A stretch of DNA of 46,826 nt from Roseburia hominis (GTDB taxonomy: Bacteria; Bacillota; Clostridia; Lachnospirales; Lachnospiraceae), in assembly GCA_021771815.1 (NCBI GenBank), contig JAETOE010000029.1, forward strand, positions 1 through 46,826, given 5' to 3'. This document shows, one piece after another, positions 25,035 through 33,905 of this stretch; positions within the stretch are counted from its first letter, which is position 1; the number at the start of each line of letters is the position of its first letter. The notes beneath the pieces were generated by a model. That model ran no database searches. It saw nothing but the letters and a program-made list of their open reading frames with translations, and was not told where the DNA came from. A program made the position numbers and the translations under genes.

Positions 25035-25766
25035 ATGAATTATCGAATATTACTGGTGGAGGATGATCCCCAGATCAGAGAAATCATCAGAGATTATTTT
25101 TCGGCGCAGAAGGAGGATGAAATCGAACTGACCTGCGCCTGTGACGGCGAAGAGGGGGAAGAGCGCATTGCAGAGGCACAGTATGATCTGGCAATATTGG
25201 ATGTTATGCTTCCGGGTGTGGATGGATTTGAATTGTGCAGAAGGATTCGGAAAACGAACATGGTTCCGGTGATTTTTCTGACGGCCAGGGGCAGGGAGGA
25301 GGATAAACTGCGCGGCTATCTTCTGGGCTGTGATGACTATGTGGTAAAGCCTTTTTCACTGGCGGTGCTCTATGCGAAGGTCCGGGCGCTTATAAAGAGG
25401 GATAAGGGGATGGTGCTCTCCTGTGTGCTGCATGTGGGGGATATCGAACTGGATGTGGCGCGCTGTACGGTCAAAGTAAAGGGAAAAGCAATCGAACTGC
25501 CTCCGAAGGAATATGCGCTACTGCGCTGTCTTATGGAAAAAAAGGGGCACGTGTTCTCGAGGGACGAGCTGCTTGACCGCGTATGGGGCTACGATTTCGA
25601 GGGAATAGACCGGGTGGTAGATAATCATGTGAAAAAGCTTCGCAGACATCTTGGCACGGCGGGAAGGCAGATTAAAACCGTGATGAAAAAGGGTTATAAG
25701 ATGGAGGAAGGTACAGATGAGAGCAAAAGGGAAGTCAGGCGGAGAAAACAGGCAGATACGATGTGA
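25035..25766 (+). CDS. OmpR-family response regulator
   Basis: A 243-residue regulator: receiver with VEDD, phospho-Asp56 in LAILDVMLPG, and YVVKPFS; winged helix with ELPPKEYALLRCLMEKKGHVFSRDELLDRVWG. This is the VanR/PhoB-like branch, different from the two BceR-type regulators in the window. The end overlaps the kinase start by 50 bases in another frame, so the two are tightly coupled. It has an extra basic tail (ESKREVRRRKQ). Confidence 0.93.
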   Translation: MNYRILLVEDDPQIREIIRDYFSAQKEDEIELTCACDGEEGEERIAEAQYDLAILDVMLPGVDGFELCRRIRKTNMVPVIFLTARGREEDKLRGYLLGCDDYVVKPFSLAVLYAKVRALIKRDKGMVLSCVLHVGDIELDVARCTVKVKGKAIELPPKEYALLRCLMEKKGHVFSRDELLDRVWGYDFEGIDRVVDNHVKKLRRHLGTAGRQIKTVMKKGYKMEEGTDESKREVRRRKQADTM

Positions 25767-27051
25767 AAGAAGCCGAAACAGGAGCATACAAAGAAGAAGG
25801 ATAAGATCAGGGAAGGACAGCTTTTGGAAAATATGGCTGCATATCGCAATACCGCTTGTCGCTCTTACGCTTGTTGTATTGTTTCTGGTATTGGGTATGA
25901 CACTGGCATTTCTACAGAATATGGCAATCGCAAGAGCCCGGGAGAATGGTTGGGAAATGGAGTATACCCTGGAGGGGCGTGCACCGGAAACGAAAAAGGA
26001 AATGGCAGAAATGTTAAAAGTGGCGAACGCTGATATGGTGTATGTGCTCTACGATGAAGACGGCAAAAAGTTTCTGTGTTCGGACGAGGCGGATTATCAG
26101 GACAATGTGCTGATTACACACGAGGTCTATGATAATTTACTGCGCAGTATCGATGCATATAGAAAGGCGGAAAATACGAATGATACTGTGCATGCAGATA
26201 TGTATGGTTACGTCTACTATTACGGGCAAAAGCAGATTGATATCAGTGGGAAAAAATATCTTCTCGAATACATGGGCGTAAGCGCCCCGTGGCTGGAATG
26301 GAAAGATGAATTCCTTTGCATCGGGATAATGGTTTTTTTGGGAGTTCTGCTGCTTACGCTGCTGATCGCGGGCGATTACTACAGGATTTACCGCGCGCGT
26401 CTGAGAGTCGAAAAATATTATCGGGATACCTCGTGCGCGCTGGTGCACGACCTAAAGACTCCGCTGACAGCGATTTCGGGCTATGCCGAGAATTTAAAAG
26501 AAAATGTACACACCGAAAAGCGGGATTACTATGTGAATGTCATCTGCAAAAATGTGGATAACATGAGCCGGACGATAGAGAATGTGTTGGAACTTGCGCG
26601 GGTGGAACACTTTGAGAAAGAGCTTTCCAGAGAAGAAGTAAAGCTTGAGGAGGTGGCTAAGGAGGTAGTGGAGCAGTATGAGAGACAGGCGAGAGAGCAG
26701 CAGCTTACGGTGAGTATACAGGGAGCGCTTTGCATTCAGGCAGACCGGGAACTTATGAAACGTGTCATGGAAAATCTGATCGGCAATGCGGTCAAATATA
26801 CCTCACCGCAGGAGCAAATCGTAATTGAAATGGGGGAGGGAAAATGCTCTGTCACCAATACAGGCATTGCAATTCCCAAAGAGCAGATCGAGGAACTCTG
26901 GAAGCCGTTTGTGAAGGGAAATGAGGCGCGGACTGCGGCGACGGGAACCGGGATCGGGCTTGCGATCGTCCGGAAGATTCTGATGCAGCATGGATTTGAC
27001 GGTAAGATGGAGAGCAGGGATAATAGCGTCTGCGTGACAATTTACTTTTAA
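25717..27051 (+). CDS. Transmembrane sensor histidine kinase
   Basis: A 444-residue kinase. A basic start of about 35 residues precedes helix 1 (about 40-68). An extracytoplasmic domain of about 130 residues leads to helix 2 (about 200-220). The H box is LVHDLKTPLTAISGY, then ENLIGNAVKY, the degenerate D box region SVTNTGIAI, and GTGIGLAIVRKIL. The start is inside the regulator gene with GGAGGAAGG upstream. The external domain suggests direct sensing of an extracellular signal. A BlaI/BlaR1 locus follows and may be functionally linked. Confidence 0.92.
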   Translation: MRAKGKSGGENRQIRCERSRNRSIQRRRIRSGKDSFWKIWLHIAIPLVALTLVVLFLVLGMTLAFLQNMAIARARENGWEMEYTLEGRAPETKKEMAEMLKVANADMVYVLYDEDGKKFLCSDEADYQDNVLITHEVYDNLLRSIDAYRKAENTNDTVHADMYGYVYYYGQKQIDISGKKYLLEYMGVSAPWLEWKDEFLCIGIMVFLGVLLLTLLIAGDYYRIYRARLRVEKYYRDTSCALVHDLKTPLTAISGYAENLKENVHTEKRDYYVNVICKNVDNMSRTIENVLELARVEHFEKELSREEVKLEEVAKEVVEQYERQAREQQLTVSIQGALCIQADRELMKRVMENLIGNAVKYTSPQEQIVIEMGEGKCSVTNTGIAIPKEQIEELWKPFVKGNEARTAATGTGIGLAIVRKILMQHGFDGKMESRDNSVCVTIYF

Positions 27052-27086
27052 AGTGCAGGACGACCGGGATATTTTTCACAAGAATG

Positions 27087-27143
27087 TTGACAGAGGAGTC
27101 TACATGAAGTAGACTAGGAATATAAAGTTTACAACGAGTAGAC
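27087..27143 (+). promoter_or_regulatory. blaI promoter with two BlaI-type operators
   Basis: TTGACA (27087-27092), a 17-base spacer, TAGACT (27110-27115). A perfect inverted repeat GTCTAC-N5-GTAGAC (27098-27114) covers the spacer and part of the -10. A second, GTTTAC-N5-GTAGAC (27127-27143), lies 29 bp downstream at the transcription start. The TAC...GTA core is typical of BlaI/MecI boxes. Confidence 0.85.
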
Positions 27144-27256
27144 CGCCGCTCTATATATGGATGTTCGGATGCAGGGAGGCAAGGCGGAGAGAACGCTGTC
27201 GAACAGACAAAATGTGATCGGTTGAGAGGAGAAGCCGAAAAAAGGAGGAGAAAGAT

Positions 27257-27631
27257 ATGCCGGAATACAGACTTGGAGAGATGGAGATGCGTTTCGCGGA
27301 AATTATATGGGAGAACGAGCCGCTGCCGTCGGGGGAATTGGTAAAGCTTTGTGAGAAGGAGCTTTCGTGGAAGAAGTCTACGACTTACACGATTCTGCAC
27401 CGCCTTTGCGACAGGGGGTTGTTTCGGAACGAGGGCGGCGTTGTCACGTCGCTTGTCTCAAAGGACGATTTTTTTGCGGGGCAGAGCGAGCGGTATGTAC
27501 AGGAAACCTTCGGTTCGCTTCCGAAATTTCTTGCAGCGTTCACGCGGACGAAGAAGCTTTCTGCTAAGGAAATCGAGGAAATCGAGCGGATTATTGACGC
27601 GAACAGAAGGGGAGGAGGGGAGGAACAATGA
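27257..27631 (+). CDS. BlaI/MecI-family repressor
   Basis: A 124-residue winged-helix repressor with the family opening LGEMEMRFAEIIWENEPLPSGELV and the recognition region KKSTTYTILHRLCDRGLFRNE, then a dimerisation helix. In this family, cleavage by a BlaR1/MecR1 protease releases the operator. GGAGGAGAAAG precedes the start. The stop overlaps the BlaR1 start by 4 bases. Two matching operators lie in the promoter. No beta-lactamase or penicillin-binding protein gene follows, so the controlled stress genes must be elsewhere. Confidence 0.93.
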   Translation: MPEYRLGEMEMRFAEIIWENEPLPSGELVKLCEKELSWKKSTTYTILHRLCDRGLFRNEGGVVTSLVSKDDFFAGQSERYVQETFGSLPKFLAAFTRTKKLSAKEIEEIERIIDANRRGGGEEQ

Positions 27632-30513
27632 CGTGGCTGTGTGAAGCGTTTTTGCAGATTCTTTCCATGAGTGTTCTGGCAGGAGCCGTGGTTGTGGTCG
27701 TACTTTTCGCAAGGATTTTGCTGCGGCGCGCGCCAAAGCTCTTTTGCTATATGCTGTGGGGCGTCGTACTTTTTCGGCTGCTCTTCCCCGTTTCATTTAC
27801 ATCGCCGCTTTCCATGTTCGGCGTGCCAGAACAGATACAGACGCGGGTGGCAGTATGGAGCGAGGGGCAGGCGGACTACGGTAAAATTGCCGCGGATGCG
27901 GCGGCTCTGACAGGCGGGAATGCGAAAATTGCCGGAGCCGGCGGAACTGCGCTTTGGGGCACGGCAGGGAAGACCGGCGGCGCGGCAGGGGCGGCAGGTA
28001 TGGATGGCGGTGTTGCAACAGGTACATGGCAGGACGATGGCAGGAGGGGAGCGCAGGGGCAGGGAAACGCCCGTCTTTTGGCGAGCCCGATTATTCGCGC
28101 GGCATCTGTCCTCTGGGTGGTCGGAATGGCTGCGCTTCTCGTACATAACAGCGTGAGCTTCTTAAACTTGCGGAAGCGTCTTTCTTCGGCGGTGCGTATA
28201 CGAAACAATCTGTATGAGACGGATCAGATCGGGGCGCCGTTCGTGCTCGGAATTGTGCGTCCGAAAATCTACTTGCCGACAACGCTCACGGAGCAGGAGA
28301 CGGATTATATCGTGATGCATGAGCGAACGCACATCAGACGCCAAGATCATATCATAAAGCTGCTGCTCTTTCTGGCATTGGTGCTGCACTGGTTCAATCC
28401 GTTGGTATGGCTGGCGTTCGCCCTCGCGGAACGGGATATGGAGATGTCCTGTGACGAGACGGTCATGCGTCATATGGACGGGGATATCCGGGAAGAATAT
28501 TCCAGATCGCTTCTGTCGTTCGCGGTGGGCGGCAGAAGAATTGCGGGCGCGCCGCTTGCATTCGGAGAGAGCGATACCAAGGCGCGCATCAGGAATATTA
28601 TGCGCTACAAAAAGCCTGCGGGAGCGGGCGTTGTGGCTGCGCTGTTTTTGGTGATTATGCTTGCTGTCTCTCTGGGGAGCGATCCGAAAGAAACGAATGC
28701 GTCGGCGGCGGAAAACGGAGTAAATGAGGATGGAGCGGAGGACGGCGGTTTGTCATCTGCGTTTTCTGGTACGGAGGCAGAGTCACGGAAAGAGGAGGCG
28801 GCAAAGCCGGCGGAGGCGTTTACAGAGCAGTGGGCGAAGGCATTCTGTAACAGAAACGGAGCGGCGATCGCGTCTATGAGTTCCGAACAGTTGGCGGAAA
28901 GTTTCGCGGAGGAAGGCATTCTTTTTGGCACTTTTTCAGAGGAGAGCGACAGCTACGATTTTGGCTGGTCGAGCCCGTGGCCGTGGAGCGAAGATACGGA
29001 TTTCTCTGTGGAGGAGGCGACGGACTCTGGAGCGGTGATTTTCTATTATGCGCAGGTGTCTGACCCGCATGTGACGGTCTGGCGGGAGGAATTGTCGTTT
29101 TCGAAGGAAGACGAAGCTTATCTTGTAAATGCAGAGTCGCTGGCATTTTATGACGCGGTCAGTATGGGCGCGGAATATGAGGATGCGTACCCGCACGGCA
29201 TTACGGGAACGGGGATGGACTACATCGCAAACGGAATGGGAGAAGTGTTAAATGAGAACGCGAAGCGCACTGGCGGTGCATTTTATGAAGAACTGTTTGA
29301 GCCGGAGAGTGCGGCGCGTTACCTTTTGAATCTGTTGAAGAATGAGAGAAAAGTCGAACTGACGGCAGGCGGACCGGAAGAGAACGGGAGCGTTCCGGTG
29401 AAGATCCGTTTCCTCGAGGATGATAAAAGTTATATGGTTTCTATGATTCAGCCTTACGGAGAAGACGGAATCTGGATTCCGCAGACATACGGCGCGTGGG
29501 ACGAAGCCGGAATGGCAGCAGGCGGCAGCAAAACGGCAGGCGGCAGTGCGTCAGCAGCCGGAGCGTATGGGCTTGCAGGCGGAAACGACGGGGCAGCAGA
29601 CGATAATGCACAGCGTGAGCTTGCAGTCCGCAGCGTGTCGAGAAGCTTTTACGGAATTGACAGTTATGTGCCTGACGGAGAATTTGACGGAGAGCCGCTC
29701 GTTTTCGCGGACGACTGCCTGTTCCGGGTGAATATGGGAATGTCGCAGCCGAAGTATGAGGTCGTGGATTTCGATACATTTGCAGATTATATCAGTGAAG
29801 GTGAGGCGGTCATAAATAAACCCTGCAGCATTGTGTATGACGGAGAACAGATTACGGAAATTTCGCTTTTAAGCGGCTATTACCGATATGGGATTTTCCT
29901 CAACAACTGGGTTACAGATTATGATGAATATGAGATGCAGAAGGAAGCTGCGGCGCAAGCAGAAGGGAAAAATGTCTCAGAGGTTGATTTGCTGGGGGAT
30001 TACTATACGCTGGATTACAGCTCCGCAATCGAGTCTTCCTGGATATCGGACGTGTCGGATGCGGAAGGAATAGAGCGAATCGACGTTTACACCGGAAATA
30101 TCGGGGACGGTGACAGCGGTTATGTCATGGTGTACAGCGTGGACGGAGGGACGCTTCTTCACAATGAATTTGCGCACACAGCGCGGGCGGGATGGAAGAG
30201 CGTCTATCTGGGAAGTTCCGACGGACAAAGCTGGCTTATGACGCTGCACATCGAGGACAGGGACACTTATGGCTCCTATGACTATCAAGTGTTCCGGTTG
30301 GATGAGGACGGGAAAGTACAGGTGCTCGCAGGTTCGTCCTTTTGCTTTGGGGAAGATTATATCTATGATGATGAACTGTTCTGGCAGTGGGCGAAAGAAC
30401 TGGAGGGATATCTGGATAACAGCACGCTGCTGCTCTCGACGCAGGACGGCGAAGTGCGCACGGAGCATGTGTCGGAGGGGGATAAGTATAATTATGAGAC
30501 GCTGCGCAGATGA
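27628..30513 (+). CDS. BlaR1-type M56 membrane metalloprotease with very long external domain
   Basis: A 961-residue protein. The N-terminal third is the M56 module: membrane helices near residues 12-30 and 38-55, then the zinc motif HERTH (His231, Glu232, His235), LVLHWFNPLVWLAF, and CDETVMRHM. A last helix is near 330-350. The remaining ~610 residues should be outside. They lack a penicillin-binding serine motif and show acidic regions and a Gly/Ala/Ser-rich linker near 630-660. A second Gly/Ala-rich stretch is at about 95-130. It is coupled to BlaI and probably senses an envelope signal other than a beta-lactam, then triggers BlaI cleavage. Confidence 0.9.
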   Translation: MTWLCEAFLQILSMSVLAGAVVVVVLFARILLRRAPKLFCYMLWGVVLFRLLFPVSFTSPLSMFGVPEQIQTRVAVWSEGQADYGKIAADAAALTGGNAKIAGAGGTALWGTAGKTGGAAGAAGMDGGVATGTWQDDGRRGAQGQGNARLLASPIIRAASVLWVVGMAALLVHNSVSFLNLRKRLSSAVRIRNNLYETDQIGAPFVLGIVRPKIYLPTTLTEQETDYIVMHERTHIRRQDHIIKLLLFLALVLHWFNPLVWLAFALAERDMEMSCDETVMRHMDGDIREEYSRSLLSFAVGGRRIAGAPLAFGESDTKARIRNIMRYKKPAGAGVVAALFLVIMLAVSLGSDPKETNASAAENGVNEDGAEDGGLSSAFSGTEAESRKEEAAKPAEAFTEQWAKAFCNRNGAAIASMSSEQLAESFAEEGILFGTFSEESDSYDFGWSSPWPWSEDTDFSVEEATDSGAVIFYYAQVSDPHVTVWREELSFSKEDEAYLVNAESLAFYDAVSMGAEYEDAYPHGITGTGMDYIANGMGEVLNENAKRTGGAFYEELFEPESAARYLLNLLKNERKVELTAGGPEENGSVPVKIRFLEDDKSYMVSMIQPYGEDGIWIPQTYGAWDEAGMAAGGSKTAGGSASAAGAYGLAGGNDGAADDNAQRELAVRSVSRSFYGIDSYVPDGEFDGEPLVFADDCLFRVNMGMSQPKYEVVDFDTFADYISEGEAVINKPCSIVYDGEQITEISLLSGYYRYGIFLNNWVTDYDEYEMQKEAAAQAEGKNVSEVDLLGDYYTLDYSSAIESSWISDVSDAEGIERIDVYTGNIGDGDSGYVMVYSVDGGTLLHNEFAHTARAGWKSVYLGSSDGQSWLMTLHIEDRDTYGSYDYQVFRLDEDGKVQVLAGSSFCFGEDYIYDDELFWQWAKELEGYLDNSTLLLSTQDGEVRTEHVSEGDKYNYETLRR

Positions 30514-30618
30514 TGCTCTGCTGCCAGATGGATGATTGCATTCGGTGGTTATATATTGAATGAAGGCGGCGTACCGGGAATACAGGCGTTGAAGTTTGCA
30601 ACTTTCTTAGAAAACCCC

Positions 30619-30647
30619 TTTTAATCATTAGACTGATGTAGTATAAT
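30619..30647 (+). promoter_or_regulatory. Probable promoter of the leader-ORF locus
   Basis: A perfect TATAAT at 30642-30647 with a poor -35 (TTTTAA, 30619-30624) at 17-base spacing; it lies about 60 bases before the 33-codon ORF. Confidence 0.5.
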
Positions 30648-30707
30648 AAAACCAACTACAAGCTGGGAATCGCAGAAGAAAAAATATTATAAGGAGGTAC
30701 ATTGTTT

Positions 30708-30809
30708 ATGGGAAAAACGATGCATTACATGCGAAAGACCCACATGAAATTGATGCCAAAGTTGCGGGGAAGTGAGTTGATAGGGGGACTATGGAATGAA
30801 AAATTCTAA
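30708..30809 (+). CDS. 33-residue leader-like ORF
   Basis: AAGGAGG sits 9-10 bases before an ATG opening a 33-residue frame, rich in Met, Lys and His (MGKTMHYMRKTHMKLMPKL) and ending RGSELIGGLWNEKF. It overlaps the start of the next gene by 14 bases in another frame, which suggests translational coupling. The GG followed by six residues recalls double-glycine peptides, but no exporter is adjacent. It may be a leader peptide, a micro-protein, or the true ribosome entry for the next gene. Confidence 0.5.
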   Translation: MGKTMHYMRKTHMKLMPKLRGSELIGGLWNEKF

Positions 30810-31302
30810 AGAACTTGCATACTATACCGGGGGAAACTCGGGTGCGATGCAGGAATGGTACAACCGCGAATATAAGCACGCCCAAAACGTTTTGAATACG
30901 TGGTTGAAGGACTATCGCATTAGTAGTAAGAAGGACAACGAACTTGTACGCGATATCGCTGCATATGATCTTGAGGGAGATGTTATTTTTCAAAATTACA
31001 TAAGAGCATTATTGAAATGCAGGGAGGAGTATACAATGGATACGGTTACAGGTGCGGTTGACATTGTACTTCAGGAGATGGCGGAAAAACTATCGGAGCA
31101 TATGCGTAGACGGTATCCATGCCTGCAAACCCATTATGTCATCATGCGTGCCAACAAATCAAGAGAATGCGTGATGTATATTGGACCGTTCTACATGGAT
31201 TCTGAAACGGCATGTCGCTTGTTCGGGGATGGAGGCGTGTTTATGACGCAGGGGTTGGCCGCATGCAATTCGCTTTTTGGTAACATTGGATTCTTCCAAT
31301 AA
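30796..31302 (+). CDS. Hypothetical protein, unrecognised
   Basis: A 168-residue soluble protein with no signal peptide or membrane helix. The N-terminal half is helical and charged (AMQEWYNREYKHAQNVLNTWLKDY, FQNYIRALLKCREEY). The C-terminal half has strand-like stretches and two Cys (YVIMRANKSRECVMYIGPFYMD, AACNSLFGNIGFFQ). I do not recognise the family. It starts inside the upstream 33-codon ORF. AT content is higher than in the BlaR1 gene, so the locus may have a separate origin. Confidence 0.65.
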   Translation: MKNSKELAYYTGGNSGAMQEWYNREYKHAQNVLNTWLKDYRISSKKDNELVRDIAAYDLEGDVIFQNYIRALLKCREEYTMDTVTGAVDIVLQEMAEKLSEHMRRRYPCLQTHYVIMRANKSRECVMYIGPFYMDSETACRLFGDGGVFMTQGLAACNSLFGNIGFFQ

Positions 31303-31385
31303 ACAGTATCTGGTAAATAAAAGACCATTGCCTTTATATGTGTTTCGCAAACGCTTATTAAGTCAATAATAATGAAAGGAGAGCT

Positions 31386-31703
31386 ATGACCCAGGGAATT
31401 TATAATATATGCCTTATGGATGTCATAGGAACATTCTATGATGAAGTAGAAGCAAAGATTAAAATGGCAATTCGAAAAGCACATAATAGATGCATCACTG
31501 TAGAACTTACATCTTATGCAGATTATTGTGTGAGACTGTTGCAGAACAATGGATGGGATATAGAGGAGAATGCTGATGATATTCTTCAATTTATGTGGCA
31601 TGCGTGTCCAATGCTGGTGCTCAACAATATAGGATATCACGATTTTAGTGGCAATTGGAATTATGACAATGGAACTTTTGAATTAATCATATATCTTGGG
31701 TAG
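31386..31703 (+). CDS. Hypothetical protein, unrecognised
   Basis: A 105-residue protein with GAAAGGAG directly upstream, supporting the start. It has no membrane helix, with a helical middle (YDEVEAKIKMAIRKAHNR, ADYCVRLLQNNGWDIEENADDILQFM). I recognise no family. It lies 83 bases after the other unknown gene and shares its higher AT content. The pair may be a small unit such as an effector and its partner, but nothing in sequence proves this. Confidence 0.6.
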   Translation: MTQGIYNICLMDVIGTFYDEVEAKIKMAIRKAHNRCITVELTSYADYCVRLLQNNGWDIEENADDILQFMWHACPMLVLNNIGYHDFSGNWNYDNGTFELIIYLG

Positions 31704-31816
31704 AGGGTAAACGATAGATATATTTGGTTACTTTAAAGTCCGTTCGAATATACCCACTCCGTATTCCCTGTGTTATAATTAGCAGAAAAGCAGATGGCTT
31801 AATAGGGAGGATATAG

Positions 31817-33274
31817 ATGGGGAAACATCTTAATAAAATAGGACTTGCAGCAGCAGTGATCGTCCTTGCAGTGCCGCATTTCATAGCATGCCAGAGCGGG
31901 CAGGGGCAGCAGGGGGCGGAAAATACAGAAGCACACACCGGAACGGATGCGTCGTCCATGCCCAAAACAGAGGCGGCGCAGGAAGAAGCGCAGACTGACA
32001 GTACGGAAAGCATTTCCGCCGAAGAGGGTTCCGCTGCGGCAACGGAGGTGGCAGCGTCTGCCGTTTCGCCGGAGATCTCCGAACAGATTGCGGCATACGT
32101 TGCAAACCGCGGCGTCTGGATACAGGACGACGAGTACAGTGAGTATTATTATGCCCTGCATGATCTCGACCGGGACGGAATGCTGGAACTGCTTACCTCC
32201 GTATGTCAGGGAACGGGTTTTTATTCTTACAGTAATTTCTATCGTCTGGAAGACGGAATGGCTGCGGTCGCAGAAATACCGCAGGAGGACTGGCTGGAAC
32301 TGGATATCGGAATCAGCCCGCCGGCAATTTATCGGGATTATCGGAACAATGTAGATTATTTCTACGGGAGTGACTCGGTCAGAGATGGAGCGGCACGGGG
32401 AGCCGTTATGAACGGATATTTCCGCTATGACGGCGGAGAAATTACGGACATTACAGGTATAAGCGGATATGAGTACGTCTATGAGTCGGAGGATGTTGTC
32501 ACAGAGACGTATTTTGACGGGGATGGCATTACCATTGATCTTGAATCGTGGAAGGAAGCGACCGCGGAATTTAAGGAAGATAAGCTTCTGACCGGAGACG
32601 TCTTTTTCTGGGACAGATGGTATGCCGGGACAGATTACGGATTTCGCATGAGCACGCTCTCGAATGAGGAAATGCAGGAATATTTCGAAAATCTGTACGC
32701 ACAGTATCAGGCGTATGTCGCGGGCAGGGACTGTGATGCTATTTTGGAAAAGCTCGCAGAATATCCCGATAGCTATGAGACGCTTGGCGAAACGGATGCG
32801 TGTATTGTGGCACGGCAGGGAACGGAGCGTGGCGCATCCGATGCGGGAGAAGCATCCGGCGTCCGGGAGAAGTCCATGGAGCGGTGGCGGCAGTTCGCCG
32901 ATGCGGTGGAGCAGGGGACTCCGGCGCAGATTGTCGTCGCAGATTTTACGGTGGAAGGAGATCCGGTTTTAACGTACCTGGATTACAACGGTCATGATAT
33001 CTATGGAATCACGGACAGCAGCAGGGATGGCTTCGCGGGCGACGAACGTCCGTATGAGGGATTTTTCTTTTCCTATTTGAAAGCCTTTGAGGAGACGGAC
33101 GAAGCGGGAAATACAAAGCAGCTGTGGATGCTCGTGAACAGGGAGGCTGTTACGATGGAGGAATTGAAGGAGGGAGATGCAAAGGAATCCATTTACGATA
33201 CGCAGGATTACCGGAGCGTATTTACCGTTTGGAAATATAGTGACATGGAGGAATCTGCAAAAAACCGGTTATAG
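31817..33274 (+). CDS. Large putative lipoprotein, unknown function
   Basis: A 485-residue protein. A Lys/hydrophobic signal segment ends HFIAC with Cys25 as likely lipidation site (lipobox close to consensus). A Ser/Ala/Glu-rich linker of about 65 residues follows, then a soluble domain. Near residue 115 it has YALHDLDRDGMLELL, an EF-hand-like Asp-rich loop also found in surface lipoproteins. The rest is acidic and Tyr-rich. GGGAGGATATAG precedes the start and a terminator follows the gene. It shares the acidic/aromatic style of the BlaR1 ectodomain but no clear sequence identity. Confidence 0.75.
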   Translation: MGKHLNKIGLAAAVIVLAVPHFIACQSGQGQQGAENTEAHTGTDASSMPKTEAAQEEAQTDSTESISAEEGSAAATEVAASAVSPEISEQIAAYVANRGVWIQDDEYSEYYYALHDLDRDGMLELLTSVCQGTGFYSYSNFYRLEDGMAAVAEIPQEDWLELDIGISPPAIYRDYRNNVDYFYGSDSVRDGAARGAVMNGYFRYDGGEITDITGISGYEYVYESEDVVTETYFDGDGITIDLESWKEATAEFKEDKLLTGDVFFWDRWYAGTDYGFRMSTLSNEEMQEYFENLYAQYQAYVAGRDCDAILEKLAEYPDSYETLGETDACIVARQGTERGASDAGEASGVREKSMERWRQFADAVEQGTPAQIVVADFTVEGDPVLTYLDYNGHDIYGITDSSRDGFAGDERPYEGFFFSYLKAFEETDEAGNTKQLWMLVNREAVTMEELKEGDAKESIYDTQDYRSVFTVWKYSDMEESAKNRL

Positions 33275-33295
33275 GAAAAAAACAACCGACTATCG

Positions 33296-33327
33296 AAAAC
33301 GGGATGCAAACGTATCCCGTTTTCTTT
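33296..33327 (+). terminator. Rho-independent terminator after the lipoprotein gene
   Basis: AAAACGGGAT-N8-ATCCCGTTTT followed by CTTT, a 10-bp stem; it separates the lipoprotein gene from the LytTR gene. Confidence 0.75.
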
Positions 33328-33359
33328 ATGATAAGAGCAGAGGCAAGGGAGGTGAGAAA

Positions 33360-33800
33360 ATGCAGATTCGGATTGAAGTGGACGAGGCAATAAAGGAGAC
33401 GGAGGTGATCGTGCGTGCGGCAAAGATGACGGATGAAGTGAACAATCTTGTGAAGCGGATTTCGGAGGACACGCCGCAGGTGCTTTCGGGTTTTTCGGAG
33501 GACACGCTTGAAATCATAGAGCAGGAGGACATCATTCGCATCTACGCGTCTGCCGGGAAGGTCTATGCGGTCACGAAAAACGGGGAATACACCTTAAGGC
33601 TCCGGCTGTATGAGCTGGAAGAACGGCTTGATAAAAACAGGTTCGTGCGTATTTCCAATTCAGAGATCATTAATTTAAAAATGGCAAAGCGGTTCGACTT
33701 AAGCTTTGCGGGAACGATCTGTGTCATGCTGTCGAACGGAACGTCGGCGTATGTTTCGAGGAGATATGTTTCGAAAATCAAACGTTTGCTGGGAATATAA
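33360..33800 (+). CDS. LytTR-domain DNA-binding protein
   Basis: A 146-residue regulator with a C-terminal LytTR domain: EQEDIIRIYASAGKVYAVTKNGEYTLRLRLYELEERL, then RFVRISNSEIINLKMAKRF and VSRRYVSKIKRLLGI. It has no receiver domain, as in the short LytTR group that is usually paired with a DUF3021 membrane protein. The ATG at 33360 follows GGGAGGTGAGAA; longer in-frame upstream sequence runs into the terminator, so it is rejected. The DUF3021 gene begins 105 bases on. Targets are unknown. Confidence 0.9.
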   Translation: MQIRIEVDEAIKETEVIVRAAKMTDEVNNLVKRISEDTPQVLSGFSEDTLEIIEQEDIIRIYASAGKVYAVTKNGEYTLRLRLYELEERLDKNRFVRISNSEIINLKMAKRFDLSFAGTICVMLSNGTSAYVSRRYVSKIKRLLGI

Positions 33801-33905
33801 AATTCGACGGATGAAAACGGGAAGCTGTGAAAGAACAGCAGCAGTCACAGGCAGAAATCAGGCGAAGGATCTGCTGTAAAGAAGTCAAAAAAGGAGGCAT
33901 ATGCT

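Noticed and set aside
29515-29610. Repeat expansion in the BlaR1 gene
   Set aside because: It encodes a Gly/Ala/Ser-rich linker, but no exact repeated DNA unit was found.
31817-31950. Clear promoter for the lipoprotein gene
   Set aside because: TATAAT is present near 31776, but no -35 at acceptable spacing could be supported.
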